The notes: a model not told the origin generated them from the sequence alone. DNA of 64,000 nucleotides from Pelagibacteraceae bacterium AG-414-E02 (GCA_003214615.1 QCLK01000003.1:62001-126000), one strand, 5' to 3'. Counted from the first letter of the stretch, positions 42,009 through 51,338 are shown. Numbers and translations: made by a program.

Positions 42009-42905
42009 ATGCATTTTACAAAAAAAAAACCTTCTGAAAAAAGAATTGAATTAAAAAATAAATTAAAAGAAAGAAAAATTTTAAGATTTCCTGGAGCTTA
42101 TAACCCCTTATCTGCTAAACTAATTTCTGAAATCGGTTTTGATGGCGTGTATGTATCTGGAGCAGTCATGGCTAATGATTTGGGAGTACCAGATATTGGA
42201 ATAACAACATTAAAAGAAGTAAGTTATAGAGCTAACCAAATATCAAAAGTTACTGACCTTCCTACAGTAGTTGACGCTGACACAGGTTTCGGTGATTGCA
42301 AAAAAACTGTAGAGATTTTTGAAAACCTTGGCCTCTCAGGTTGTCATATTGAAGATCAAATTGAACAGAAAAGATGTGGTCATTTAGATAATAAAGAACT
42401 TATTTCTTTAGAAAAAATGATAAAAAAAATTAAAACTGCTTCTTCAAGTAGAAAAGATAATAATTTTTTGATCATAGCAAGAACGGACGCTAATTCTGTT
42501 GAAGGCTTAGATAAGACAATAGAAAGAATAAAAGCTTATGAAGATGCTGGCGCTGATATTATCTTTCCAGAAGCTCTTAAAGATGAAAAAGAATTTGAAA
42601 GAGTAAGAAAAAACACTAAAGTAAATTTGCTAGCTAACATGACTGAATTTGGAAAATCTAAACTTTTGTCAGCAAATACTTTAGAAAAATTAGGTTACAA
42701 TATAGTTATATATCCTGTTAGTACCCAAAGATTAGCAATGAAAAATGTTGAGGATGGACTGAGGGTCATTTTTAAGGATGGACATCAAAATAATATTATA
42801 GATAAAATGCAAACTCGAAAGAGATTATATGAGCTTGTAGAATACGAAAAATATAACACTCCAGATAAAAAAATTACTGATTTTAAAACTGAAGGACATG
42901 AATAA
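42009..42905 (+). CDS. prpB: 2-methylisocitrate lyase
   Basis: Cleaves 2-methylisocitrate to pyruvate and succinate. It is 298 residues, of the isocitrate lyase/PEP mutase superfamily. The metal-binding DADTGFG (89-95) and the catalytic KRCGH loop (121-125) are intact, a combination that favours PrpB over phosphonate-type homologues. The prpC gene follows 3 nt later. No prpD or acnD is adjacent. Confidence 0.85.
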   Translation: MHFTKKKPSEKRIELKNKLKERKILRFPGAYNPLSAKLISEIGFDGVYVSGAVMANDLGVPDIGITTLKEVSYRANQISKVTDLPTVVDADTGFGDCKKTVEIFENLGLSGCHIEDQIEQKRCGHLDNKELISLEKMIKKIKTASSSRKDNNFLIIARTDANSVEGLDKTIERIKAYEDAGADIIFPEALKDEKEFERVRKNTKVNLLANMTEFGKSKLLSANTLEKLGYNIVIYPVSTQRLAMKNVEDGLRVIFKDGHQNNIIDKMQTRKRLYELVEYEKYNTPDKKITDFKTEGHE

Positions 42906-42908
42906 TTT

Positions 42909-44033
42909 ATGAGTGAGGATATTAAAAAAGGATTATTAGGAATAGTTGTTGACGAAACAACCATTTCACAAGTAATGCCAGACATAAATTCCTTAACTTA
43001 TAGAGGATATGCTGTACAAGATCTCTGTGAGAAGTGCGGTTTTGAGGAAGTGGCTTATCTAATACTTAATAAAGAGTTACCAAACAAAGCCAAATTAAAA
43101 AAATTTAAAAAAGAATTAGAAGAAAACAGAAACATTACAATAAATCTCAGAGAAATCGTTAAACATATGCCTAAAAAATCACACCCGATGGATGTTGCTA
43201 GAACGGTTGTTAGCGTAATGGGTCTTGAAGATAAAGATACAAGTAATAATTCACCTTCTGCTAATATGAGAAAAGCAATAAGAATATTTGCAAAAACACC
43301 TACGGCTATGGCTGCATTTTTTAGAGCAAGAAAAGGTAAAAACGTAATACCTCCAAAAAAAGGTTTGGGTTTTTCTGAAAATTTTTTCTATATGTGTTTT
43401 GGAAAAATACCTGGTAAAGAAATTATTAAGACTTTTGATATTTCTTTAATTCTGTATGCTGAACATAGCTTTAATGTTTCAACCTTCACCGCAAGAACAA
43501 TTACAAGTAGTTTATCAGACATACATAGCGCTATTACTGGCGCAATAGGAAGTTTAAAGGGCCCACTACATGGTGGTGCTAATGAAGCTGTAATGCATAT
43601 GATGAATAAAATTAAAAAACCTGAGAGTGCTTTAAAGTGGATAAATAATGCTCTCGATAAAAAAGAAGTAGTAATGGGTTTTGGTCATAGAGTTTACAAA
43701 AAAGGTGATTCAAGAGTGCCTACCATGGAAAAATACTTCAAAAAAGTTTCTAAAATAAAAAATGATAAAAAATTCCTTAAAATTTACGAAATAGTTAAAA
43801 ATGTAATGATTGAGAGAAAAGATATCCACCCTAATGTTGATTTTCCTACTGGGCCTACATACCATTTGATGGGATTTGATACAGATTTTTTTACTCCAAT
43901 ATTTGTTCTATCACGAATAACGGGTTGGTCAGCGCATATTATGGAACAACATGCGGCTAATAAATTAATTAGACCATTATCTAAATACAGTGGAGAGAAG
44001 CACCGTAAAGTAATGCTTCTCAACCAAAGATAA
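42909..44033 (+). CDS. prpC: 2-methylcitrate synthase
   Basis: Citrate-synthase superfamily enzyme, 374 residues, that joins propionyl-CoA with oxaloacetate. The LTYRGYAVQDLCEKCGFEEVAYLIL opening, AEHSFNVSTFTARTITSS, GPLHGGANEA (His) and MGFGHRVYKKGDSR (His) match PrpC-type proteins more closely than GltA. It pairs with prpB for propionate disposal, which would fit marine DMSP or branched-chain amino acid use. The 3' end carries a hairpin (43995-44021). Confidence 0.85.
   Translation: MSEDIKKGLLGIVVDETTISQVMPDINSLTYRGYAVQDLCEKCGFEEVAYLILNKELPNKAKLKKFKKELEENRNITINLREIVKHMPKKSHPMDVARTVVSVMGLEDKDTSNNSPSANMRKAIRIFAKTPTAMAAFFRARKGKNVIPPKKGLGFSENFFYMCFGKIPGKEIIKTFDISLILYAEHSFNVSTFTARTITSSLSDIHSAITGAIGSLKGPLHGGANEAVMHMMNKIKKPESALKWINNALDKKEVVMGFGHRVYKKGDSRVPTMEKYFKKVSKIKNDKKFLKIYEIVKNVMIERKDIHPNVDFPTGPTYHLMGFDTDFFTPIFVLSRITGWSAHIMEQHAANKLIRPLSKYSGEKHRKVMLLNQR
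43995..44021 (+). terminator. Hairpin inside the 3' end of prpC (possible bidirectional terminator)
   Basis: Perfect 8-bp arms GAGAAGCA (43995-44002) and TGCTTCTC (44014-44021) flank an 11-nt loop. It lies inside the last codons of prpC, facing the convergent GYD gene only 4 nt beyond the prpC stop. The plus-strand side lacks a U-run, so a classical intrinsic terminator is not proven. Confidence 0.35.
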
Positions 44034-44037
44034 AAAA

Positions 44038-44361
44038 TTATTTTCCAGGACCTTTGTATGCTGCTGCGATTTTTGCAGCGTTAGCTGCAACTTCATTAAT
44101 GTTAATTGCTTCGCAAACTGCAATATTACAAAGGGCACCGCTAGCTTCTGTTGCCATTTTGACACCAGCGCCTTGTGCAAAAGTTCCTTCGAATACTGCT
44201 AAAAAATCATAAGGTCCTCTTAAACCAGTATATGAAACTAGTTTAGCTCCAACTGCTTCAGCTGCAGTTCGAGCTGCTTGCGCTCTATCTGATTTTGGAT
44301 CTTTGCAAAAACCTTGAAATCCTTGTGCAGTATAATTACCCAATGCATAAAATGTTGCCAT
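44038..44361 (-). CDS. GYD-domain protein
   Basis: A small protein of 107 residues. I start it at MATFYALGNYTAQG (44361) because a very strong AAAGGAGA site lies 8 nt upstream; the longer reading MKGDL would sit on that site. The DUF-type GYD fold (ferredoxin-like) shows as LVSYTGLRGPYDFLAVFEG. Members are found in bacteria with little functional data. The Ala-rich C-terminal helix ends in KGPGK. Function unknown; the strong ribosome site suggests high expression. Confidence 0.65.
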   Translation of the reverse strand: MATFYALGNYTAQGFQGFCKDPKSDRAQAARTAAEAVGAKLVSYTGLRGPYDFLAVFEGTFAQGAGVKMATEASGALCNIAVCEAININEVAANAAKIAAAYKGPGK

Positions 44362-44420
44362 AAGATCTCCTTTCAAGAGATTAGTTTACTAACAGATATG
44401 TATTTAAGGAAGTGAATAAA

Positions 44421-45425
44421 TTATGAAAAGGCTTCTGCCCAAGTACCTTTGGTTGAAGCTTTAGAATATTCAGTTGCTCTACCTTCAAAGAAATTCATAT
44501 GTTCAACTGCATTCAACATTGTATCCAGCCAAGTAAGAGGATTTTTATTTACTTCGTAAATCGGTTCTAGTCCAAGTTGAACTAATCTCCTATTTCCAAT
44601 CCAACGAATATATTGTTTAACTTGATCAGCGGTAAGTCCATTAATAGGTCCTAGCTCAAAAGCTAAATTTATAAATGCATCTTCATGCGAAACTATTGTC
44701 CTGCAAGCTTCATAAATTTCTTTTTTAAGATTCTCATTCCATATTTCAGGATTTTCTTCAATAAATGTTTTGAATAATTTTATCATAGAATTACAATGCA
44801 AAGTCTCGTCTCTAACTGACCAAGTAACTATCTGGCCCATACCTTTCATTTTGTTTTGTCTTGGAAAATTTAGTAAAATTGCAAAACTAGCAAACAACTG
44901 TAGACCTTCTGTAAAAGCGCTGAAGACAGCAATAGTTTTTGCAATGTCATGATTAGATTTGACATCAAACCCCTGCATATAATCATACTTATCTTTCATT
45001 TCTTTATACTTTAAAAAAGCAGAATATTCTGATTCTGGCATTCCTATCGTATCCAGTAAATGAGAGTAAGCCGCAATATGTACTGTTTCCATAGCTGCAA
45101 ATGAAGACATCATCATTAAGGTCTCGGTAGGCTTAAAAACATTCATGTAATGTCTTATATAACAGTTGCTGACCTCAACATCAGCTTGAGTAAAAAATCT
45201 AAATATTTGAGTCAATAAATTTTTTTCAGCCTGATTTAAATTTTTCTGCCAATCTCGAACATCATCGCCCAACGGAACTTCCTCTGGAAGCCAATGAATT
45301 CTTTGTTGTGTTAACCAAGCATCATAACACCATGGGTACCTAAATGGTTTATAAACAGGATTGCCCGTTAACAGTCCAGATTTTTTTTGAATTTCTTTAT
45401 TTTTTTCTAGCTTTACTACTGACAT
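44421..45425 (-). CDS. nrdB: Ribonucleotide reductase class Ia/b-type beta subunit
   Basis: Supplies the tyrosyl radical for NrdA. I start it at MSVVKLEK (45425), not the GTG nine bases earlier. It is 334 residues. The di-iron/radical set ETVHIAAY (E, H and Y at about 113, 116 and 120) and the later SHEDAFINLAFE are intact, so it is a Tyr-radical enzyme and not a Phe-type class Ic protein. It overlaps the end of nrdA by about 9 nt. Confidence 0.93.
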   Translation of the reverse strand: MSVVKLEKNKEIQKKSGLLTGNPVYKPFRYPWCYDAWLTQQRIHWLPEEVPLGDDVRDWQKNLNQAEKNLLTQIFRFFTQADVEVSNCYIRHYMNVFKPTETLMMMSSFAAMETVHIAAYSHLLDTIGMPESEYSAFLKYKEMKDKYDYMQGFDVKSNHDIAKTIAVFSAFTEGLQLFASFAILLNFPRQNKMKGMGQIVTWSVRDETLHCNSMIKLFKTFIEENPEIWNENLKKEIYEACRTIVSHEDAFINLAFELGPINGLTADQVKQYIRWIGNRRLVQLGLEPIYEVNKNPLTWLDTMLNAVEHMNFFEGRATEYSKASTKGTWAEAFS

Positions 45426-47347
45426 GATAAACACTCATCGCTATCTTGGTCTTCTTTCGATTCAATAGTTTTCGCTTTTGTTGATAATTGATTATTTATA
45501 TTCTCAGCTCTTTGAATAGATTTTGATCTGCAATAATACAAACTTTTTAAACCCTTTTTCCATGCCTGAAAATGTATTTGATGTAATTCTTTTTTATGTA
45601 CATCGGCAGGTAAAAAAATGTTAATTGATTGTGCTTGAGAAACATAAGGTGTTCTATCTGCTCCAAGTTCAACTATCCATTTTTGATTTAATTCAAAAGC
45701 TGTCTTGAATACATCTTTTTCATTTCTAGTCAAAAAATCTAAGTGTTCAACCGAACCTTGATTGGTTGTGATAGATGACCAGATCTCGTCGTCGTTTTTT
45801 CCATGCTTCTCTAGTAATTTTTTCAAATATCTGTTCCTAACATTGTAGGATCCTGAAAGGGTCTTATGTGTATAACTATTAGCTGCAACAGGTTCTACTC
45901 CTGGAGAAGCTCCCCCGCAAATTATTGAAATAGAAGCTGTTGGTGCAATTGCCGTTTTGTTAGAAAATCTTTCTTTAAAACCATACTCTTCTGCATCTGG
46001 ACAAGCTCCTCTTTCTTCTGACAGTTTTTTGGATGCTGCATCTACATTTGTTTGAATGTGTTTAAATATTTTTTCATTCCAGACTTTACTCATAACCGAT
46101 TCTAATGGGATTGAATTTTTTTGTAAAAAAGAATGAAAGCCCATTACACCAAGACCTACACTTCTTTCTCTCATTGCAGAATATTTCGCATGTCTAAAAG
46201 ATTCTGGAGCTCTTTCAATAAAATCTGACAATACATTATCTAAAAATCTCATAACATCCTCAATAAAGCTTGGATTATCTTTCCACTCATCATAAGTTTC
46301 TAAATTCAAAGATGACAAGCAACAAACTGCCGTTCTATCATTTCCATCTTTATCTATTCCTGTAGGTAATGTAATTTCACTACAAAGATTAGATGTTTTA
46401 ACATTTAATCCGGCTAATTTGTGATGTTGTGGAATAAGTCTGTTAACTGTATCTACAAAGATAATATAAGGTTCTCCTGTTTCAACTCTTGCTGTTAATA
46501 ATCTTATCCATAAATTCCTTGCAGAAATAACTGATTGAATCATTCCATCTTTAGGGCTTTTCAATGCCCATTCAGAATTAGTTTCCACTGCTCTCATAAA
46601 TGAATCGCTAACTAATACACCATGATGTAAATTTAAAGCTTTTCTATTCGGGTCTCCTCCTGTGGGTCTTCTCATTTCTATAAACTCTTCTATTTCAGGA
46701 TGGTCGATTGGTAGATAACAAGCTGCTGAACCTCTTCTCAAAGAACCTTGGCTTATTGCCATTGTTAAAGAGTCCATAACTTTAATGAAAGGTATAATTC
46801 CGGAAGTTTTTCCAACTCTTCCAATTTTTTCTCCTATTGATCTAAGGTTTCCCCAATAGCTTCCAATGCCGCCCCCCTTTGCTGCCAACCAAACATTCTC
46901 ATTCCATAGATCCAAGATTCCATCCAAGCTATCACCGGCTTCATTTAAAAAACAAGAAATTGGCAAACCTCTTTCTGTTCCTCCATTGGATAGAATTGGG
47001 GTTGCGGGCATGAACCATAAGTTACTTATGTAATTGTAGATCCTTTGAGCATGCAAATTATTATCAGCATATATACTCGCAACGCGAGCAAACAAATCCT
47101 GGTAAGATTCATTTTGACCAAGATATCTATCGCTTAAAGTTGCCTTGCCAAAGTCGGTTAATTTTGCGTCTTTAGATCTATCAATTTTAATAGTTATTCC
47201 TTTTTCATTTTGAAAAAGTTCTGTTTGAGAAGTTAGGGAAAATAAACCTAGTTTTTTGTCAGTTTTACTATTATCAATATGAAAATTATCTTTAGGGCTA
47301 ATTTTTTCGACAGCTTTCTCAATTGCTAAAGACAAGTTTTTATTCAT
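45416..47347 (-). CDS. nrdA: Ribonucleotide reductase alpha subunit without ATP cone
   Basis: Reduces ribonucleoside diphosphates. It is 643 residues, shorter than E. coli NrdA (about 760), and begins directly with the catalytic core: the N-terminal ATP-cone that gives dATP feedback is not present in the first 60 residues. Visible features are GGTERGLPISCFLN, the NLCSEI active-site region, GVMGFHSFLQ and the C-terminal Cys pair (C639, C642). It is preceded by paired NrdR-type boxes. Confidence 0.93.
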   Translation of the reverse strand: MNKNLSLAIEKAVEKISPKDNFHIDNSKTDKKLGLFSLTSQTELFQNEKGITIKIDRSKDAKLTDFGKATLSDRYLGQNESYQDLFARVASIYADNNLHAQRIYNYISNLWFMPATPILSNGGTERGLPISCFLNEAGDSLDGILDLWNENVWLAAKGGGIGSYWGNLRSIGEKIGRVGKTSGIIPFIKVMDSLTMAISQGSLRRGSAACYLPIDHPEIEEFIEMRRPTGGDPNRKALNLHHGVLVSDSFMRAVETNSEWALKSPKDGMIQSVISARNLWIRLLTARVETGEPYIIFVDTVNRLIPQHHKLAGLNVKTSNLCSEITLPTGIDKDGNDRTAVCCLSSLNLETYDEWKDNPSFIEDVMRFLDNVLSDFIERAPESFRHAKYSAMRERSVGLGVMGFHSFLQKNSIPLESVMSKVWNEKIFKHIQTNVDAASKKLSEERGACPDAEEYGFKERFSNKTAIAPTASISIICGGASPGVEPVAANSYTHKTLSGSYNVRNRYLKKLLEKHGKNDDEIWSSITTNQGSVEHLDFLTRNEKDVFKTAFELNQKWIVELGADRTPYVSQAQSINIFLPADVHKKELHQIHFQAWKKGLKSLYYCRSKSIQRAENINNQLSTKAKTIESKEDQDSDECLSCQ

Positions 47348-47381
47348 ATAATGCTTATTTTATTACTCTTTTGTGTAAAAA

Positions 47382-47428
47382 CAACTACATGTTGTGTACA
47401 CTTTTACTTGATATACCACATGTTTAAA
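47382..47428 (-). promoter_or_regulatory. Tandem NrdR boxes upstream of nrdAB
   Basis: Two 16-bp elements on the minus strand, ACACAACATGTAGTTG (47382-47397) and TTTAAACATGTGGTAT (47413-47428), are exactly 31 bp apart. They resemble the NrdR consensus (core AACATGT-GT here) and this three-turn spacing is the known arrangement for NrdR repression. They lie 35-80 bp upstream of nrdA. No nrdR gene is in the window. Confidence 0.6.
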
Positions 47429-47518
47429 CAAATCAATAGAACATTATATGAACATTAATATAATAGCAAGGATAAAATTAGGTACTGATTAAGACACAAA
47501 AATATTGGATAAACAATA

Positions 47519-48976
47519 ATGCCCAAAAATAATGAAGATATTCGCATAAGTCCGCTAGGGTTTAGGGAATATGATGCTAGGTGGCTTTACCCAAAGGACA
47601 TCAATGGTGAAGGAATTAAAAATGTTGGACTAGGATTAGGTTCCCAAATTATTTTAAAAACCAAAAAATCTCCAAGAGTAGTAGTTGGGCATGATTACAG
47701 ATCATATAGCGAGGAAGTAAAAAAAAAATTTATAGAGGGTTTAATTGAAACCGGATGTAACGTTGAAGATATTGGATTAGCACTATCACCAACTGCTTAT
47801 TTTGCGCAATTCAATCTTAATACTGATGCGGTTGCAATGATAACTGCAAGTCATAATGAAAACGGCTGGACAGGAATAAAAATGGGCATTGAAAAGGGAT
47901 TAACTCACTCTCCTACTGAAATGAATGAGTTAAAAGAAATTGTTTTAAAAAAAAAATTTATAAAAGGCAAAGGTTCATATAAAGAAATTAAGGGATTCAA
48001 AGAAGTTTATATTAATAATTTAATAAAAAATAAAATTAAAAAAAAACTTAAAATCGTTATAGCATGTGGTAATGGTACGGCAGGTATATTTGCTCCAAAA
48101 GTTTTTAAAGAAATAGGTTGTGAGGTTGTGGAGATAGATTGTAACCTTGACTATAAATTCCCCAAATATAATCCAAACCCTGAGGATATGAAAATGCTTA
48201 ATGCAATTAGCGCTGCGGTTAAAAAAAACAACGCAGATATTGGTTTCGGATTTGATGGTGATGGTGACCGAGTTGGAGTAGTTGATAATAATGGCAAAGA
48301 AATTTATTCTGACAAAGTTGGATTAATTATAGCAAGAAACTTAGCTCCAATTTATAAGAATAAAAAATTTATTGTTGATGTAAAATCAACTGGTTTATTT
48401 GCAAACGATAAAGTTCTAATAAAAAACAACTGCAAAACAATCTATTGGAAAACTGGCCATTCTCATATTAAAAGAAAAGTTAATGAAACTAAAGCTCTGG
48501 CTGGATTCGAAAAAAGTGGTCACTTCTTTTTTAACCAACCTCTGGGACTTGGATATGACGATGGAATTAATTCCGCAATTCAAATTTGCTTTTTATTAGA
48601 TAAACAAAATAAAAAAATTTCAGAAATAATAAATGAATTACCGAAGACATATCAAAGTCCTACAATGGCACCGTTTTGTAAAGATGAGGAAAAATATGAA
48701 GTGGTAAAAACATTAGTTAACAAGGTGCGAAATCTAAAAGAAAATAATAATAAGATAGATAATCAAAAAATTACTGATATTTTAACAGTAAATGGTGTTC
48801 GTTTTTCTTTAGAAGATGGATCGTGGGGCTTGATTAGAGCATCTTCTAATAAACCTTCATTAGTGGTTGTTACTGAAAGCCCAACTTCTGATGAAAGGAA
48901 AAAGAGGATATTTGAATTTATTAATGACCTTTTAAAAGATACAGGTAAGGTTGGTAAATACGACCAAAAAATCTAA
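47519..48976 (+). CDS. Phosphoglucomutase/phosphomannomutase
   Basis: Interconverts hexose-1- and hexose-6-phosphates for glycan synthesis. It is 485 residues with the four-domain alpha-D-phosphohexomutase layout. The phosphoserine loop ITASHNENGWTG carries Ser111, and the metal loop FGFDGDGDR is at about 244-251. Substrate specificity (glucose or mannose) cannot be assigned. It is divergent from nrdA, overlapping the TauE gene end by 4 nt. Confidence 0.85.
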   Translation: MPKNNEDIRISPLGFREYDARWLYPKDINGEGIKNVGLGLGSQIILKTKKSPRVVVGHDYRSYSEEVKKKFIEGLIETGCNVEDIGLALSPTAYFAQFNLNTDAVAMITASHNENGWTGIKMGIEKGLTHSPTEMNELKEIVLKKKFIKGKGSYKEIKGFKEVYINNLIKNKIKKKLKIVIACGNGTAGIFAPKVFKEIGCEVVEIDCNLDYKFPKYNPNPEDMKMLNAISAAVKKNNADIGFGFDGDGDRVGVVDNNGKEIYSDKVGLIIARNLAPIYKNKKFIVDVKSTGLFANDKVLIKNNCKTIYWKTGHSHIKRKVNETKALAGFEKSGHFFFNQPLGLGYDDGINSAIQICFLLDKQNKKISEIINELPKTYQSPTMAPFCKDEEKYEVVKTLVNKVRNLKENNNKIDNQKITDILTVNGVRFSLEDGSWGLIRASSNKPSLVVVTESPTSDERKKRIFEFINDLLKDTGKVGKYDQKI

Positions 48977-49806
48977 AAAGAAAAATACTCGTAAAATAAT
49001 TTACAAGAAACAATAAAAAGGTAAATACCAAATAACTTTCCAATAAGCCTTTTATCAAAATTATGGACTGTTTTAGCTCCAATCTTAGCCATAAACATTG
49101 TAATGGGTGCAAAAATTAAAAATGTCGGTATATTTATAAATCCTAAACTCAACGGAATTTTGATATCAAGAAAATTTCCTGAGATTGCAAAACCTAGAGC
49201 TCCAATCAAAGCAATTATAAAACCTACTGCCGCTGAACACCCAATAGCAACTTTAATTGGATAACCAAACATTTTTAATACAGGAGTATTAATCACACCT
49301 CCTGCAATTCCCATAGGAGCAGACAAAAAACCTGATAAAAACCCACAAACAACTCGATAAATTAAATTTATTTTTCTTGGTGTAGGGTTAGCTTTTTCTT
49401 TTGTATTTAAAAAATAAATTGCAAATATCATAGTCATAATTGAAAAAAATAAAACTAAACTAGAAGTTTTTAAATTAACAGCAAATATAGTTCCAAACAC
49501 GACTCCAATAGCAACAAACAATCCAAAAGTTTTAACAATATTAAAATCAACAGCTTTAAATTTCATATGTGTCATTGTTGATATTATTGAAGTAGGAATT
49601 ATAATTGAAAAAGATGTACCTAAAGATAAATGCATAATAAAATCTTGCTCTATTCCAGAAAAACTAAATAGATGAAAAAGAATGGGTACCATTATCAAGC
49701 CTCCTCCTATTCCAAAGAAACCCGCCATGAAACCAGTAACTACCGCAGATAAAGTCATTGCAGTTACAATAAATATTATTTGGTTTTGATCTAAACTTTC
49801 TATCAT
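48973..49806 (-). CDS. SafE/TauE-family membrane permease
   Basis: A 277-residue inner-membrane protein with about eight hydrophobic segments. The first repeat has MAGFFGIGGGLIMVPILF and the second SAPMGIAGGVINTPVL, the duplicated TauE/SafE core. Family members export sulfite, sulfonates or related organic anions. Substrate unknown. It overlaps dusA at its start in ATGA form. Confidence 0.85.
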   Translation of the reverse strand: MIESLDQNQIIFIVTAMTLSAVVTGFMAGFFGIGGGLIMVPILFHLFSFSGIEQDFIMHLSLGTSFSIIIPTSIISTMTHMKFKAVDFNIVKTFGLFVAIGVVFGTIFAVNLKTSSLVLFFSIMTMIFAIYFLNTKEKANPTPRKINLIYRVVCGFLSGFLSAPMGIAGGVINTPVLKMFGYPIKVAIGCSAAVGFIIALIGALGFAISGNFLDIKIPLSLGFINIPTFLIFAPITMFMAKIGAKTVHNFDKRLIGKLFGIYLFIVSCKLFYEYFSF

Positions 49807-50795
49807 GCAATTGTTTGATTAACTTTTTCGTTATTTTGAGCTATTGTCATTATATGTTTTGCTTTTTGAAAATCTGAATCCCTTGCCATCATATTATCAC
49901 TTAAATATCTTTTCCATTTTTTTGAACCAATTTGTCCGTGATATAAACCAACAGTATGTCTCATTATATGATTAACTTTGGTTCCTAATTTTACTTCTTT
50001 TTCAAGATAAGATAATAATTGCTCTGCCACCTCTTCCCTTGTAGGATTTTTTTTTATATTGAATATTTCTCTTTCTATATCAACCAAAAAATAAGGATTT
50101 TGATATATTGCCCTACCTATCATAACACCATCACATATTTTTAAATGATTTTTTATTTCTTGAATTTTAGAAATTCCTCCATTTATAATAATTTTTAAAT
50201 CAGGATTTTCTTGTTTAATTTTGTAAACCATTTCATAATTTAATTTTGGAATATTTAAATTTTGCTTTGGTGTTAGGCCTTTAAGTATGGCCTTGCGCGC
50301 ATGCAACATAAAAATTTTACATCCAGCTTCTTTCATTTTTAGTATAAATTTATTTAAATAATCAAAATCCTCAGTATCATCAAAACCGATTCTTGTTTTA
50401 GCCGTAACCGGGATATTGCAAGAATTTACCATTTCATTAATACATTCGGAAACTAAATTAGGCTCTTTCATTAAACATGCGCCAAACTTATTTTTTTGAA
50501 CTTTTTTACTTGGACAACCTAAATTAATATTAATTTCGTCGTAGCCCATATCTTCGGCTATTTTTGCAACTTCCGAAAGTTCCCTTTTATCGGAGCCTCC
50601 AACTTGAAGTGCTAAAGGTTTTTCTTCTCGACTAAAGCCTAAAATTTTCTTTCTATCACCGTAAATTGCTGATTTTGTTGCAATCATTTCGGAGTACAGC
50701 ATTACATTTTTACTTATTAATCTAAGAAAAAAACGGTCATGTCTATCTGTACAATCCATCATAGGTGCCACAGACACTAAATTTTTCATAACCAA
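49803..50795 (-). CDS. dusA: tRNA-dihydrouridine synthase A
   Basis: FMN enzyme reducing uridine at position 20 in the tRNA D loop. It is 330 residues. The SVAPMMDCTDRHDRFFLRL opening, ININLGCPSKKVQKNKFGACLM (with the catalytic Cys) and MIGRAIYQNPYFL are DusA-type signatures. It is followed directly by the TauE gene. Confidence 0.92.
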   Translation of the reverse strand: MVMKNLVSVAPMMDCTDRHDRFFLRLISKNVMLYSEMIATKSAIYGDRKKILGFSREEKPLALQVGGSDKRELSEVAKIAEDMGYDEININLGCPSKKVQKNKFGACLMKEPNLVSECINEMVNSCNIPVTAKTRIGFDDTEDFDYLNKFILKMKEAGCKIFMLHARKAILKGLTPKQNLNIPKLNYEMVYKIKQENPDLKIIINGGISKIQEIKNHLKICDGVMIGRAIYQNPYFLVDIEREIFNIKKNPTREEVAEQLLSYLEKEVKLGTKVNHIMRHTVGLYHGQIGSKKWKRYLSDNMMARDSDFQKAKHIMTIAQNNEKVNQTIA

Positions 50796-50834
50796 CTTCT
50801 TAACTTTTGATATGTATTGATATTAATTATATTA

Positions 50835-51302
50835 TTACTTAGCTGTATCTTCTGTTGATTTTTTTTCCTCTTCAGATATTTCTTCCGATTTTTTTTTTAA
50901 ATCAATTTTGTTTTCTTCAGATGTTTCTAAATTTAATTTTGCTTTTTCTGGCATTCTCTTTGCTCTTTTGGAAGGCAAAACCGCTGTACCACTTTTGGAA
51001 ACTTCTCCCTTATATATCTTGTCAAAATCATCCTCGTGAACATCGGCTAAATCTTCTAATTCCTCGGTTTTGTTCTCTTGATTTTTTCTAAGTTTTTCAA
51101 TTCCTAAGTCTTCGAGTGTTTTTATAGAAATTTTTCCTTCAGCAATCTCCCTTAGTGCTACCACAGTATTTTTATCATTGTCCTGTGGTACTAATAGAGG
51201 ACTACCAACATTAAGTTGCGAGGTTCTTTCTTTAGCCAACATTACTAATTCATATTGACTAGCAATTTTTTTCAAACAATCTTCTACAGTTATTCGTGCC
51301 AT
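50835..51302 (-). CDS. rpoZ: RNA polymerase omega subunit with long acidic tail
   Basis: Assembles and stabilises beta' and binds (p)ppGpp. It is 155 residues; the conserved omega core MARITVEDCLKKIASQYELVMLAKERTSQL and VALREIAEGKIS occupies residues 1-62. The remaining part to residue 155 is a mixed-charge, Glu/Lys-rich and probably disordered extension; E. coli omega is about 91 residues. It lies 39 nt after dusA on the same strand. Confidence 0.9.
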   Translation of the reverse strand: MARITVEDCLKKIASQYELVMLAKERTSQLNVGSPLLVPQDNDKNTVVALREIAEGKISIKTLEDLGIEKLRKNQENKTEELEDLADVHEDDFDKIYKGEVSKSGTAVLPSKRAKRMPEKAKLNLETSEENKIDLKKKSEEISEEEKKSTEDTAK

Positions 51303-51338
51303 AAGATGAGCAATAGTTAATGAAAAGACTGCACAAAA

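Noticed and set aside
45416-47428. Phage origin of nrdAB and the polyamine genes
   Set aside because: Neighbours are ordinary housekeeping genes, codon style is uniform and no phage structural or integration gene is seen.
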